From: Harmonia axyridis
Lineage: Eukaryota > Arthropoda > Insecta > Coleoptera > Coccinellidae
Assembly: GCF_914767665.1 (NCBI RefSeq)
Contig: NC_059505.1
Coordinates: 42,963,506-43,027,505, forward strand
Direction of reading: 5' to 3'
Length of the DNA stretch: 64,000 nucleotides
Below the pieces are notes generated by a model that saw nothing but the letters and a program-made list of their open reading frames with translations, was not told the origin of the DNA and searched no databases. The translations under genes and the position numbers were made by a program. Numbering within the stretch: position 1 is the first letter of the stretch; every line of letters starts with the position of its first letter. Of this stretch, positions 11,669 to 21,930 are shown piece by piece.

Positions 11669-11888
11669 AATTGATTCTGTAGAAGAGTCATGTCAGCAGA
11701 GACACTCATTTGTGCGATGCCTTATGACTCATCGACAGTGGCGAGAAATGAATTGGGGCGATGCATAGAGCCAAAAAGGTTTCGTGGGTATTTGCAGATT
11801 ATAATTTTTATGGAGCGTCATGATGTGCAGATGAAGTGTCCTAATAACTTATTTTATGAATTCTCTTTTAGAAACCTTATCAACTACC
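11669..11888. repeat. Duplicated segment, copy 2 (right of the tRNA-like gene)
   Basis: This is the partner of 11238-11472. It has lost some CpG content, for example GGGGCGTCATG has become GGAGCGTCATG. It ends just before the mariner that starts at 11907. Confidence 0.75.
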
Positions 11889-11906
11889 AATATGAACCCA
11901 TAATTA

Positions 11907-12930
11907 TTAGGTGTACAACTATGCTCCCGCCGTTTTGCAATAGATAGCTGTAGCGGTAAGTGGTAGTCGATATGAATAGATCGTAGATGTCATACAATAA
12001 CCTTAGGTATTTGTAAACATAACGCCATCGAAATATTGGTCGATTTGTGTTTGCATCATTAATTTTTTCTCAATTAAACATATCAGCTTATGAGCCAAAT
12101 TCTTGTTATTTGCGGGAGGTTTTAATTTACTGGTGTAATATGAAGAAATCTGCAGCTGGGGCTCATCGAAACCTCTCAAATACTCTATATGGTGAGGCCG
12201 CTTTCAGTGAAAGAACGTGCCGAGAGTGGTTTCAACTGATTAAGAACGGCGATTTTGACGTCGAAGGCTAGCTTGGTGGTGGAAGAGAAAAGGTTTTCGA
12301 AGATGCAGAATAGAAGCATGACTCGATTAAGACTCGTGTCAAATGGAAAAAAAATGGCAGGATCATGGGCAGTGACGCAACAAGCCATTTCAAAACGCCT
12401 GAAAGTCATGGGAATGATTCGGAAACAAGGAAATTGGGCGCCGTACGAGTTGAAGCCGAGAAATGTTGAACGGCGTTTGTTTGCTTGTAAACAAATGCTT
12501 GCAAGGCAAAGACTGAAGGGATTTCTGCATCGCATTGTGACTGGATACGAAAAACGGAGTCATTACGATGTTCCCAAGCGCAGAAAATCGTAGGGATATA
12601 CCAGTCAAGCTCAATATTTAGTGGGACCAGTTGGGCGTAGTGTATTATGAGTTGTTAAAACCGACAGAAACAATCACAGGCGATCGTTATCAAACGCAAT
12701 TAAGGCGTTTGAGCTGAGCATTGAGAGACAAAAGGCTGCAATACAGCGACAGACTTACACTTGTTTCGATCCAGTCTTGTGAAGAAGTAAAAGATTGATT
12801 CGTGGATCGCTTCAAAAGATAACCAGTTTTTTTTGAAGAGGGATTCGTACGTTACCCAAAAGATGGGAGAAAGTAGTAGCCAGCGATGGAAAACACAGAA
12901 AGAATTTCTCAACGAATTACAGTTCCTTTT
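11907..12930 (+). mobile_element. mariner element, mauritiana-like, internally deleted
   Basis: The 5' end TTAGGTGTACAACTATGCTC follows a TA dinucleotide, as expected for mariner. The transposase then reads across frames. The N-terminal helix-turn-helix gives KKSAAGAHRNLSNT and FSERTCREWFQLIKNGDF near 12140-12260. QQAISKRLKVMGMIRKQGNW lies near 12378-12440 and GFLHRIVTG at about 12518-12545. WDQLGVVYYELLKPTETITG lies near 12622-12685, and the C-terminal RWEKVVASDGK at about 12870-12895. A deletion near 12760 removes the second and third catalytic aspartates, and stops are frequent. The wording is closest to the Mos1/mauritiana group. The 3' inverted repeat was not found, so the element is 3'-truncated. 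Confidence 0.8.
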
Positions 12931-12934
12931 CTTT

Positions 12935-13755
12935 CTGTCCACTACTACACATAACCTATTCCGTGATTTCCTCCCATACTTCCCACCACTAAGATTTGCA
13001 TCCATCAAACCCGTTCGTGACTGGAAAAAAAAGTATCACGGCACACCGAGATGCCCCGTCCAGATAGGAACTAGGGGTATCCCCCGGTGCACGAGAACAG
13101 CTTTCCAATTTAAATGAAGTCCTGCATCGAAACGTTGAACACGCTCCAAAACTGCTATCTGCATAAATAGGGCGGCGCCAGGCTGACTGGGAAATTTTCA
13201 CGGATCGCCCTCTTTTTCCCGCTTTTCCGGCGTGTAATTCGGAACTGGCGGAGTTGGCCCGACACCGGTAAGCTGCTAGACAAAAAAAATTTAATCCGGG
13301 CATTGTTCACGACGCCAGGAATTATTTAGGGGCGCGTCGGGATGCTCTGGCGGCGGTTATGAAACGCCGGATACGGGCAGTTTTGGGAAATTCAGACCGG
13401 AATTGAAATTTTTATGGGCGCTAGAGGAGAGGTCCAGGAGATGAGGGCTGATGCAATTGCGTTACCTGGGGTAATGTCTCGACGTTCTAGGATCGCATAT
13501 CGAGAGGATAAGTTCGTATAGTATGAACCAGAGGGCCCACACATTTTTATGTGCTACATGGTGTTCGAATTGGTGGAGATTTTTTTTTCTTAAGGTTGAT
13601 AATTCGTGTAAGCATCTTGAAGATCGAGATTGGAGCAGCTGTACATATTGTGGCGACAAAAAGCAAAAGTGTCTAGCTGAAATTGTCGTCCCAATACTTG
13701 ATGTGAATGTACCTGCATTAGTGTAACAATGGTCTTCGTGGTACTTGTAAAAAAG
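12935..13755. other. Unassigned stretch, partly GC-rich
   Basis: About 13030-13440 is GC- and CpG-richer than the surroundings. It has a 104-codon minus-strand frame (12989-13303) without a recognised domain. 13460-13755 shows overlapping open frames on both strands with no family match. It could hold a conserved regulatory element or unrecognised exon. Confidence 0.35.
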
Positions 13756-13759
13756 GAAA

Positions 13760-13960
13760 TCCATGCAACTGTAATGCACTGAGTTTCGAGAACTGCTGGC
13801 TTGACACTGTCAGTATAAACACCTTCTGTTATGCATGATATGCCTGCCAGCAGATGAAATTCGTGAACTCTGCAAAATAGATAAAAAAACACAGTTGAAG
13901 AGATACTGCGCAAATGAAATGACTAACCAATGGAGCACACTTTCAGCCTAGCCAGTTCTG
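13760..13960 (+). mobile_element. LINE C-terminal tail fragment
   Basis: The plus strand encodes MICLPADEIRELCKIDKKT with a spaced cysteine pattern near 13832-13890. This is the cysteine/histidine tail at the C-terminus of RNase H LINEs. The same segment is present inverted and triplicated at 32744-33775. It stops where the DD41D element begins at 13963. Confidence 0.55.
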
Positions 13961-13962
13961 AA

Positions 13963-14859
13963 GGGTGTTTTTTTTAAAGCTATAGAATTTAAATTGCAAT
14001 AAAACAACGATGGATTATTCGATTGGCATGAATTTTATTTATCCGCAAGATAATCTTGTGGCATTACATTTAAAATATGATTTCTGGCATATGACCGCCA
14101 CGGCTGGCTCGGATGTAGTCCAATCTGGACGTCCAATTTTCGATGACTTTTTCCAACATTTGTGGCAGTATATCGACAATAACACGGCGAATGTTCTTCC
14201 AAATGGTCAAGGGTTTGTGGCTTATCCGCATAGACCAATGACTTTACATAGCCCCACAGAGAGTTGTCTAGCGGTGTTAAATCACAAGATCTTGGAGGCC
14301 AATTCACAGGTCTAAAACGTGAAATTTGGTGCTCACCAAACGTGTCTTTCAATAAATCGATTGTGGCACGAGCTGTGTGACATGTTGCGCTGTCTTGTTG
14401 GAACCACAGCTCCTGGACATCATGGTTGTTCAATTCAGGAATGGAAAACTTAGTAATCATGGCTCTATACCGATCACTATTGATTGTAACGTTCTGGCCA
14501 TCATCGTTCTTGAAGAAGTACGGACCAATGATTCCACCAGCCCATAAAGCGCACCAAACATTCAGTTTTTCTGGACGTAACGGTGTTTCGACATACACTT
14601 GACGATTAGCTTCACTCCAAATGCGGCAGTTTTGTTTGTTGACGTAGCCATTCAACCAGAAGTGCGCTTCATCGCTAATGGACGCAGTGCGCGATACGAA
14701 TTCCGCACTGAACCATTATTTTCGAAATAAAATTGCACTATTTGCAAGCGTTGTTCAGGCGTGAGTCTATGCATCATAATGAATTGACAGCTGTTAAATC
14801 GGTCGACATCTTGAACAGTAATGCATACTTAAAGTTATATACCTCGACAAAAAACAGCC
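13963..14859 (-). mobile_element. DD41D (rosa-like) mariner-superfamily element, internally deleted
   Basis: The ends carry inverted repeats, GGGTGTTTTTTTTAAAGC on the left and the complement of TACCTCGACAAAAAACAGCC on the right. On the minus strand 14655-14035 encodes 206 residues of the catalytic domain. It contains NGYVNKQNCRIWSEAN, then VWCALWAGGIIGPYFF, the second aspartate in FQQDSATCHTA and the third in DLTPLD. There are 41 residues between those two aspartates, the hallmark of the DD41D clade. The first aspartate lies in the SDEAHF motif just upstream. The N-terminal DNA-binding region is largely deleted at about 14695, close to where the copy at 44.5 kb is deleted. It is probably a non-autonomous derivative. 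Confidence 0.85.
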
Positions 14860-15508
14860 TATACTAACCAACAACTTTTCATTTTATAATTTGAAGAGAG
14901 CATCTTTAAGTTACTATACCACAACAACTTCTGCTATTTATATCTTCAGTAATTAAATCAACCAAACAACAACAACCTCTGCAACACATGTGTAACACCC
15001 CAACGGAAAACGCCAAACCAAGAACCAATAAGTATAAATCAGTTCCCCTTTTTACAAGAAAAACCCACATTTCTCCCTTTCCCGGATACATAACCACAGT
15101 TTCCTCCCTCCAACTGCAAGTAATTAAGGCAGGAACGAGTCGAATAGTAATTCGCAATCTCAACTTCAATTAAACTGAGCACGAAGTGTAGTCTGTAGTG
15201 CAGAGCCTCCGACGTTTTGTCTATCGTTTCGAACAAGACGGTTAACCAAACAATTAATCATTCACGAAGTGGATCTGCATTGAATGGCACCTGGAATTAG
15301 CTAAGAGGAACTCGTTCTGGGGATTCCTCTGGAGGCAACAAATTATCTCTGTTGCAGAGGAAGAGGAGATGCTGTCGGACCGAAGGAAGGGGAAGAGGAG
15401 ATACAGCAGCTGGGACTTCGGAGTCATTGCCGTCGATCAGGGAGATGGCAACTTTTATGGAGGTACATTCAAGTTTTTTTTTTTTTGTCAAGCACCTTTA
15501 GCATGGTA
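14860..15508. other. Unassigned stretch
   Basis: No recognised gene. Around 15300-15480 a GC-richer segment is open on both strands for about 60 codons (15297-15491 minus) without any family match. It ends in a long T run. Confidence 0.35.
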
Positions 15509-15510
15509 TA

Positions 15511-16396
15511 TTAGGCCGACTGAAAAGTCCCTGGTCTGATGAAAAGATGGCGGTGCTAGTATTAAATCCATATGATATTTAGTTAGTACCAACCTTCAAA
15601 CGATACGTGTCAAAATTTGACAACAGTCCGACCATTAGTTTGTGAGATATTGCGTTGTGAGTGTAGCTACTTTTGTTATTTGAGAAAAAAAGAATTTCGT
15701 GTGCTGCTAAAATATTGCTTTATGAAGGGATAAAATACAGTTGAATCAAACTCTTGGCTTGATGAAGAGTTTCCGGGATCTGCACCAGGCAAATCAACCA
15801 TCATTGATTGGTATGCTGAGTTTAAACGTGATGAAATGAGCAGCAAAGACGGCGAACGCAGTGGACGCCCAAAAGAGGCTGCCACCGACGAAAAAAACAA
15901 AAAAGTTCACCAAAATAATTTTGAATGACCGTAAAGTAAAGTTGATCGAGATAGCAGACATTGTGAAGATATCATCTGAACGTGTACATCATATCATTCA
16001 CGAATATTTGTACATGAGAAAGCTGTGTGCGAAATTGGTGCCGCGCGAGCTCACAATCGGTCAAAAGTAACAAGGTGTTAATGATTCTGAGCAGTGTTTG
16101 AAGGTGTTTAAGTGCAATAAACCTGAATTTTTGCGTCGACATGTGACAATGGATGAAACATGGCTCCATCATTTCACTCCAGAGTCCAATCGACAGTCAG
16201 CTGAGTGGAAGGCACACGATGAACCGAATCCAAAGCGAGGAAAAACACAACAGTCAGCTGGCAAGGTTATGACAACACCATTCTGGGATGCACAAGGTAT
16301 AATATTTATTGATTACCTCCAAAAGGGCCAGACCATCAACAGCGATTATTATATAGTGTTATTGGATCGTTCAAAGGATGACATCGTTAAATAACG
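15511..16396 (+). mobile_element. irritans-subfamily mariner, 3'-truncated (copy M1)
   Basis: The 5' inverted repeat TTAGGCCGACTGAAAAGTCC starts directly after a TA. The transposase resembles Himar1-type proteins: SWLDEEFPGSAPGKSTIIDW near 15755, the helix-turn-helix KLIEIADIVKISSERVHHII near 15940-16000, and the first catalytic aspartate in VTMDETWLHHFTPESNRQSA near 16143-16200. Then WDAQGIIFIDYLQKGQTINS lies near 16290-16340. The sequence leaves the family just after IVK at 16393. The second and third aspartates and the 3' inverted repeat are therefore absent. An early frameshift also disrupts the N-terminus. Confidence 0.9.
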
Positions 16397-16399
16397 GCC

Positions 16400-17150
16400 C
16401 CATTTCAAATCATAAGGTAAAATAAACAGCTCTTGAATGTTCGTTAATTTCTTTCAAATATATGTAGGCCAAGTTTAGTATATATCTATGTCATATATCA
16501 TTATAACAGGTTTTTTCTTGATTTGAAATATTCGTGGGGTACAAAGGTTTCACATAATCCTGTGGAATTGAAAAAATTCAAAATAAAATGAGAGAAAACT
16601 AATGAAGACGGTTTGAATATGGCGTTTTTCATTGCTCCATATTCATCAAGCATAAAATGATTTCATTTTCAACCCAACACACTCGTTAATGTGAGTTGAG
16701 CTTCTTTGCATCATCCGCGTTTATTTTATTTATTCATTTTTTTTTGGTGAATGGATTCACGTCCTGAGCGAACACATGGGTAGAAGTTTTATGAAAAAAA
16801 GACGAAAAACTGAGAGTTAGCATGAAAGCGGAGGTACTTGTGCATTTAACGATTCGCCTGATGTTTTCGAATGTCGTTATTTCTGTCTTTTGAAAGCTAG
16901 CTTTTCCGCTTTTGAAGAGATGAGTGATCTAAATTCGGATATGATGGTAAGTCAAAGGGAAACTGCCTCGAATATACTCGAACAGAGAGGGATTCCTAAA
17001 GGTTTTTTACAACAATTATTTTTAGTGTATATTCGAGTATACTGTTGTAGAAAGCTTCTTTTCCTTTATAACGGGATTTTAAATGGAAATGACAATTCAA
17101 AATGTGTATTATTTTTTGAAATTTCCCATATCATTTGTGATCAGCAAACA
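16400..17150. other. Unassigned AT-rich stretch
   Basis: Nothing recognised. An open frame at 16890-17153 shows no domain. Confidence 0.4.
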
Positions 17151-17430
17151 TGAGAATTCGTTATGTTATTCGTTACGTTATTCTCAAGAAGAGAATAACA
17201 TGAGAATTCGTTATGTTATTCGTTACGTTATACTCAAGAAGAGAATAACATGAGAATTCGTTATGTTATTCGTTACGTTATTCTTAAGATGAGAATACAA
17301 TGAGAATTCGTTATGTTATTCGTTACGTTTTTCTCAAGATGAGAATAACATGAGAATTCGTTATGTTATTCGTTACGTTATTCTCAAGATGAGAATAACA
17401 TGAGAATTCGTTATGTTATTCTCATCTTGT
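17151..17430. repeat. 50-bp tandem repeat (minisatellite), about 5.5 units
   Basis: The word TGAGAATTCGTTATGTTATT begins at 17151, 17201, 17251, 17301, 17351 and 17401, exactly 50 bp apart, with only a few substitutions between units. Each unit contains GAGAATAAC and GTTATTCTC, so the unit is itself partly self-complementary and the array can fold back. The last unit is partial. The high identity implies recent expansion or homogenisation. Confidence 0.95.
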
Positions 17431-18040
17431 TTCTTCATCATACATAAATTTCTACATCCCGTTCGATATCCATCCGTATCAACGATATAATCATAATTTA
17501 GGTAATCAGGCAATCTACAAAGTACCCCAATCAAAACCATCCAAACCGACTAACGAAGCCGATTACGGAATAAACGTTCGAAATACCGAATATCAATCAA
17601 TTGATATAGAATTGAAAATGATCACGGAATCACCGAGACCTAATTTGAATATTATGGAATTTATAACAGATGCAGATCGTGCATTCTGCGTGCCACGACA
17701 AATGATATGCATTTCCTGAAAATCACGTCCATTAAAAAGACGTATCTGCATTGGTTATCGAATTTACTGCACGGCCGGTATGAAATTCAGATCCAATCGT
17801 TTTATAGGAATTTATATTGGACGAAAATGCGATTTTTAGGTTTTTGTGAAATCGTTGATTTTTGTGTATGGGTCGGTGGCTAATATTTGGAAATATTGGA
17901 TTAGCAGCAACGGTATTCGGTTATTGGATTCGTAAAAGGTTCCATGAAATATTCGATCGAAAAAAAAAAACAAGGAATTGCATTTTTCAATTTAGCATTA
18001 GGCCTGTTGGAATGAAATGATATTGAAGTAGTTCATGTAT
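17431..18040. other. Unassigned AT-rich stretch
   Basis: No gene, RNA or transposon end recognised on either strand. Confidence 0.4.
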
Positions 18041-18044
18041 TCAA

Positions 18045-18310
18045 ATTGATGCTCCGTCACTGTTGTTTATGTGTTTACGGAACTCATAACGTATACCATG
18101 AAATACATAATGGGTTTGCCAATAGCGATGATACAATCCCCAAATGAAGACATCACAAGGTGTTGATTCACAAGTCCTGATAGTATAAATAGCTGGACCA
18201 TTTTCAGAGATAATTGCATCACCAAATTATGTTTTCAATAAATCGATGGTCAAGGCTGTGTGGGAGCACTGTCTTGTTAAAACCACATATCACATAGTAG
18301 GAAAACATCA
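18045..18310 (-). mobile_element. DD41D-like transposase relic
   Basis: Reading the minus strand from 18310, scattered frames match the catalytic region of DD41D-type transposases. 'QDSAP' at the second aspartate is followed by a decayed 'IDLLK' segment, 'GDAIIS', and 'IWGLYHRYWQTHY' at the place of the FLWGYVKS motif. Multiple frameshifts show great age. No ends can be recognised. Confidence 0.45.
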
Positions 18311-18344
18311 TTTAACATTGTAAACCAAAATTTTTCCTTAAAAC

Positions 18345-18465
18345 TCTGCACAATGTAATTTGAGAAAGATTAATTTTTGAGAAAGGTGTGATAGTTCATT
18401 TGGGGTCAAAATTTGCTTACTGAAAATGACATATACTCCCTTTATCTATGTTTATTGGGTACTCT
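18345..18465 (-). repeat. Dispersed repeat end (family K)
   Basis: The segment ends with CTCCCTTTATCTATGTTTAT. It shares about 100 bp with 35996-36115 and 38080-38170, including TGAACTA and CATTTTC words. It is one terminal part of a dispersed repeat whose longer copies lie at 34.8 and 38.1-38.6 kb. Confidence 0.6.
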
Positions 18466-18490
18466 GAGTTCATATCCAATTTTGGTAGTA

Positions 18491-19386
18491 CCGTAGAGCG
18501 GTGTGACTTTGCACCACTTTTTATAGTTTTCTTGGTGTAACTTTTTCGTTTTTTTTGTGAAATGAGTCCTGTGCAAAGTATGTTCAATTTGAACATTTTA
18601 GTTGTCGACTGCTGTGGTTAGAATCAGATGAAAAGGTGCACACTTCTTTTCTTTTTAATTTTTTAATTTGGCAGTGACCCGCAAATCGGTGCGAGTTTGT
18701 CAATGCCTTAAAAATGCTTTTTTTGGCAATTTAGTAAAGTGCTGGCGGTATATTTCAGTGCACTAATGCATCCGGGTTCGCCCATTTAGTTTTCGTTAAT
18801 TTTATTACAAAGAGTTCTTCTGGGAATGTTGTACACTTCGGAAGCTGTCTGTATTGAAATGTTTTCATTTCGAACTGCATTGATTGCTCGGATTAGTGTT
18901 TTTTCCGTATAATTACTATATATTTCCTTGCATCCAACTTCTTTTTGTATCGACGATCCATAATTGTGCCTCAAAATAAAACAGGTGTAACAAATTTGGT
19001 ATGTGGCAATGTCTCCTACCAAAGGGCCACAAAAGAAAAATTTCCCGAAATGTTTCCAGTTTTTTTTAACGTGACGTTCAATGAATGTTAAGTAAGCTGC
19101 TAAATATATTCCGATGTACCGTTCGCCATATTTTCTGCACAACTTCTAGTATTTCGCATATATACCCACGTTAAAAAATTACCCGCTCACATAACATACC
19201 GTAGCACACCGTTCAAAGTACGCCAGACGACTGCGACGGTTGCAACATGTGGGTATATAGTGTGGTTAAAGGTTTCGATTTGTGATTTCCGTAAGATGTT
19301 GCCAACTTTATGAAAACGAAGTGAAACATAAAATATTAGGCAGTTCGGCAAAGTCACCTCCGTTGCAAAGTCACACCGCTCTACCG
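18491..19386 (-). mobile_element. pogo-like DNA transposon with complete ends (896 bp)
   Basis: The two ends are inverted repeats of about 23 bp. The left is CCGTAGAGCGGTGTGACTTT, and the right is its complement with one mismatch, ending CACACCGCTCTACCG. Both are flanked by TA, at 18489-18490 and 19387-19388. A second GCAAAGTCAC-like box lies just inside the right end. The element contains the ORF at 18786-19142, which encodes a Psq-type helix-turn-helix. TA duplications plus a Psq/CENP-B-type DNA-binding domain point to the pogo/Tigger group of the Tc1/mariner superfamily. At 896 bp it has no room for the DDE catalytic domain, so it is an internally deleted, non-autonomous copy. Confidence 0.75.
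18786..19142 (-). CDS. Psq-type helix-turn-helix protein fragment in a pogo-like element (118 aa)
   Basis: The ORF is uninterrupted for 118 codons on the minus strand. Its last 43 residues, starting YTEKTLIRAINAVRNENIS and ending YNIPRRTLCNKINEN, match the Pipsqueak-type helix-turn-helix common to pogo-class transposases and their domesticated descendants. The first 70 residues (MCRKYGERYIGIYLAAYLTF onwards) match nothing known to me and may be out of frame or intronic. The stop follows the third helix directly, so the catalytic domain is missing. Whether a protein is made is unknown. If so it would bind DNA without cutting it, which could repress related elements; that is inference. Confidence 0.55.
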   Translation of the reverse strand: MCRKYGERYIGIYLAAYLTFIERHVKKNWKHFGKFFFCGPLVGDIATYQICYTCFILRHNYGSSIQKEVGCKEIYSNYTEKTLIRAINAVRNENISIQTASEVYNIPRRTLCNKINEN

Positions 19387-19389
19387 TAT

Positions 19390-20208
19390 GTAAAAACAGA
19401 AAATATGAAACTTGTGTTAACAAAAAGTTTCGCGTTCTTATCTAGCACCTGTAAGATATCATTCAAGAATTAATTAATTTTGTAAGACATCTTTTTGCCC
19501 TTATTCTTTTCCATAAACAATCTTCAAATACAATTTTCCACGTAGGTTTACTCCTACATTTCTCTACGCGGAAAACCTCCAGTCCGGCTGGAGGTCAACT
19601 CCCCCAAATGACAAACATCCGTTGAGGCGCAAAACATAAAACGCAGTTACCTACTACGACCACATAAACTGCCAGACGAAACCTTATACAAAGTCGTCTC
19701 TTAATCCCTTTTATCTCCCCCTCTGCCCCTGTTCATTTTAAAGGGCTTCTTTAAAAATTACGTCGAATGGCCGTCGGCCAACTGTGCGTGATGCAATTCG
19801 CAGGTGCCTTCAAAAGGAGAACTGGATAATTTTTAACGAACCGCCGCCATGTTTTTGCTGTACGGACGCCCTGCTTTATGTGTGCACACGCTCCGGTGGC
19901 CGCAGCGGCTAAAAACAATTCAATCGGGCAGAAAAAATAAAAAAATTCTGACGTTATATGGAGTTGCGAGTATGTAAATGTGGGACTTTGAAACAGTTTG
20001 TTGGGTCGTTGAACTGATGAGAGTTTGTTTTTTCGAATGGTGTGAGGATTTTGTTCGAAACTATGTGTAGGTGGCGCATTTTACAAGTCTAGTGTTTTTG
20101 TAACAACATAGGATATGCTGACGACACGGTAATATACTAACTGACAAAGATACTGCAGAACTCAGAAGGAGTTAATGAATTTGTTAATAATGTGTTTGAC
20201 CACCGCGA
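19390..20208. other. Unassigned stretch
   Basis: No recognised gene. A GC-richer part at 19560-19930 contains the short palindrome CCTCCAGTCCGGCTGGAGG near 19578. It could be conserved non-coding DNA. Confidence 0.35.
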
Positions 20209-21030
20209 TTATTTATACACTCCCCAACACGGCTCTGCATTGATGCAATAAGATGGTATTTCTACATGAAGGATACCGACCCAAGCTACCTGTACTTCAT
20301 GTCTCAGAGCCGCCAAACTCTGTGGGGGCTGGGGTAAATTTCCAAGCCTTCTACCCATGATGCCCCAAACATGCTCTATGGACGAAAGATCGGGGGATCT
20401 GAGCAGCCATAGAAAAAGATCCACATGGGTCGCTTCGAAAAAGTTTAAACTAACTCTGGCAACATGAGGTCGGGCATTATCTTGCTGAAATATTGGATTC
20501 TCGAGCCGGTTAAGGTGAGGGAGAACATATGGCTCCCCTATTTTTCGAAGGTAACGCAGCGCTGTAATGTTACCTCGAATAAAGACTAAAGGCGACCTAC
20601 TTGCATGTGCAATAGCACTCCATACTTCAACGCCTACTGTCTGGTGTACATGACGCTCAACATCAAACTGAGGTTCACGTCTTTCTCCCCGACGTCGTGT
20701 AACCCTTCTTCGGCCCTCATGTGCACCAAAGGAGAATCGAGATTCAACAGAAAAGACACATTCCAATGTTGACGTCCTCTGCATCACTGTAATCGTTGCC
20801 GGTGATGCTCAACCTCCAGAAGTAACACAAGATGGGGTCGATAATGCTGCAGTCCAAAAGACCTTAAGGGCGGTAAACCATTCGGACAGTTACAGAATGG
20901 CTTTGTTCTCCTAACCACTCATCAGTCAAAGATCGAGTTGTCGCAAATCGGTCTCTAATGGCCATAAGTCTTAGACGTCGGTCTTGAACTTCATTTGTGC
21001 CCATTCGACGTCCGGTGCCTACTCTTCTGG
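20209..21030 (-). mobile_element. Tc1-like transposase relic (DD34E)
   Basis: The 192-codon minus-strand frame (20787-20209) covers the catalytic half. It has a VEVWSAIAHASRSPLVFIRG segment, the second acidic residue in FQQDNARPHVAR and the glutamate in SPDLSSIEHVWG. Counting gives 34 residues between that D and E, as in Tc1. The upstream part (20800-21030) continues in other frames with TRSLTDEWLGEQSHSVTVRM, and GRRMGTNEVQDRRLRLMAIR before it, matching the Tc1 N-terminal helix-turn-helix region. Frameshifts separate the parts, and Tc1 terminal repeats were not seen. It is inactive, but its catalytic half is still long and readable. Confidence 0.85.
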
Positions 21031-21035
21031 ATGAA

Positions 21036-21165
21036 GAATAAAAAAGACTGAAGAGGGATGAATTGATCCAAATGCTGGATCACACCACCCAAAAGAGGGA
21101 CGAATTTGCCATGGTTGTTTCCAATATTCACTAAAAGTCTAGTCGTCCAGGAAAAGTTCTGTTGA
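21036..21165 (+). mobile_element. RTE-type LINE C-terminal tail fragment
   Basis: The plus strand gives QKRDEFAMVVSNIH followed by a stop near 21092-21136. This is the characteristic last segment of RTE-type endonuclease/reverse transcriptases (the 'FAxMVxNxH/R' ending). The same tail occurs at 26.7 and 27.0 kb. Only the last 40 or so residues remain. Confidence 0.5.
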
Positions 21166-21169
21166 AGCT

Positions 21170-21930
21170 GTTATAATGACATTTTGTAGCATTTGCTTAT
21201 ATTCTTCTCTATACAAGTCCACAATAATATCCCCCAAACAACCAGTCCACATGTTATATTTTTTAGGACATTACCTTCTTAAAATATGGTCAAATATTTA
21301 TTATCTCGAGACTGATATCTCTCTACTGGAGAACTATGGTAAACATGGAGATCAAATGAAGATTCATGTATAAAAAGAACAATTCATGATTTATTAGGTC
21401 ATACTTTTTGGAGTGCACAATCGAATAAATTATACGACTTATTCTCGAGAGCTTCCATAATCATCCGTCTCCTAGCAGAACTCGAGCGAATGGAGCACAA
21501 TACTATAGAACTTCTCCAGGCGCGTTCCAAGAAAAATAAACTTCGAATTAGTCATAACTTTCAGGAAAACCAAGCTCTGAATCATTATAGTTCGCGATTT
21601 GTATTTGAACTGCCACGAGCAGCAACCATTACAGGTGTACTCTGTAGGGAAAGGGAAAAATACGACCCAACTTGTATTTTATTGAATCCACCCAAGTTTC
21701 TACGGAGACTATATATAGCATGACGTTGGAACATTCGCTTAAAATTGTTAGACCTTAATCGTGACTTCGGGTCGTGAAATTTCTTATTATTACAACACTA
21801 CACCTGTAACTACCAGCGGTAATTTCGCTGTTATAATGATAATAACTTTTAATACCCTTGATGGTTGCTCTCGATAATGCATTTAGGTCAAAAAATGACT
21901 CTTGAAATTCTCCATAACATAACTGCTAAC
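21170..21930. other. Unassigned stretch
   Basis: Open frames at 21176-21373 and 21490-21723 (plus) have no recognised domain. The block at 21885-21915 (GGTCAAAAAATGACTCTTGAAAT) recurs at 23056-23090, on the other side of the mariner copy at 21930-23033. This suggests that copy lies inside a local duplication. Confidence 0.4.

Noticed and set aside
15297..15491. GC-rich open segment as a coding exon
   Set aside because: It is open on both strands, no family match was found, and splice sites could not be established.
17151..17430. CRISPR-like regular repeat spacing
   Set aside because: Units are contiguous 50-bp tandem copies with no unique spacers, and the genome is eukaryotic.
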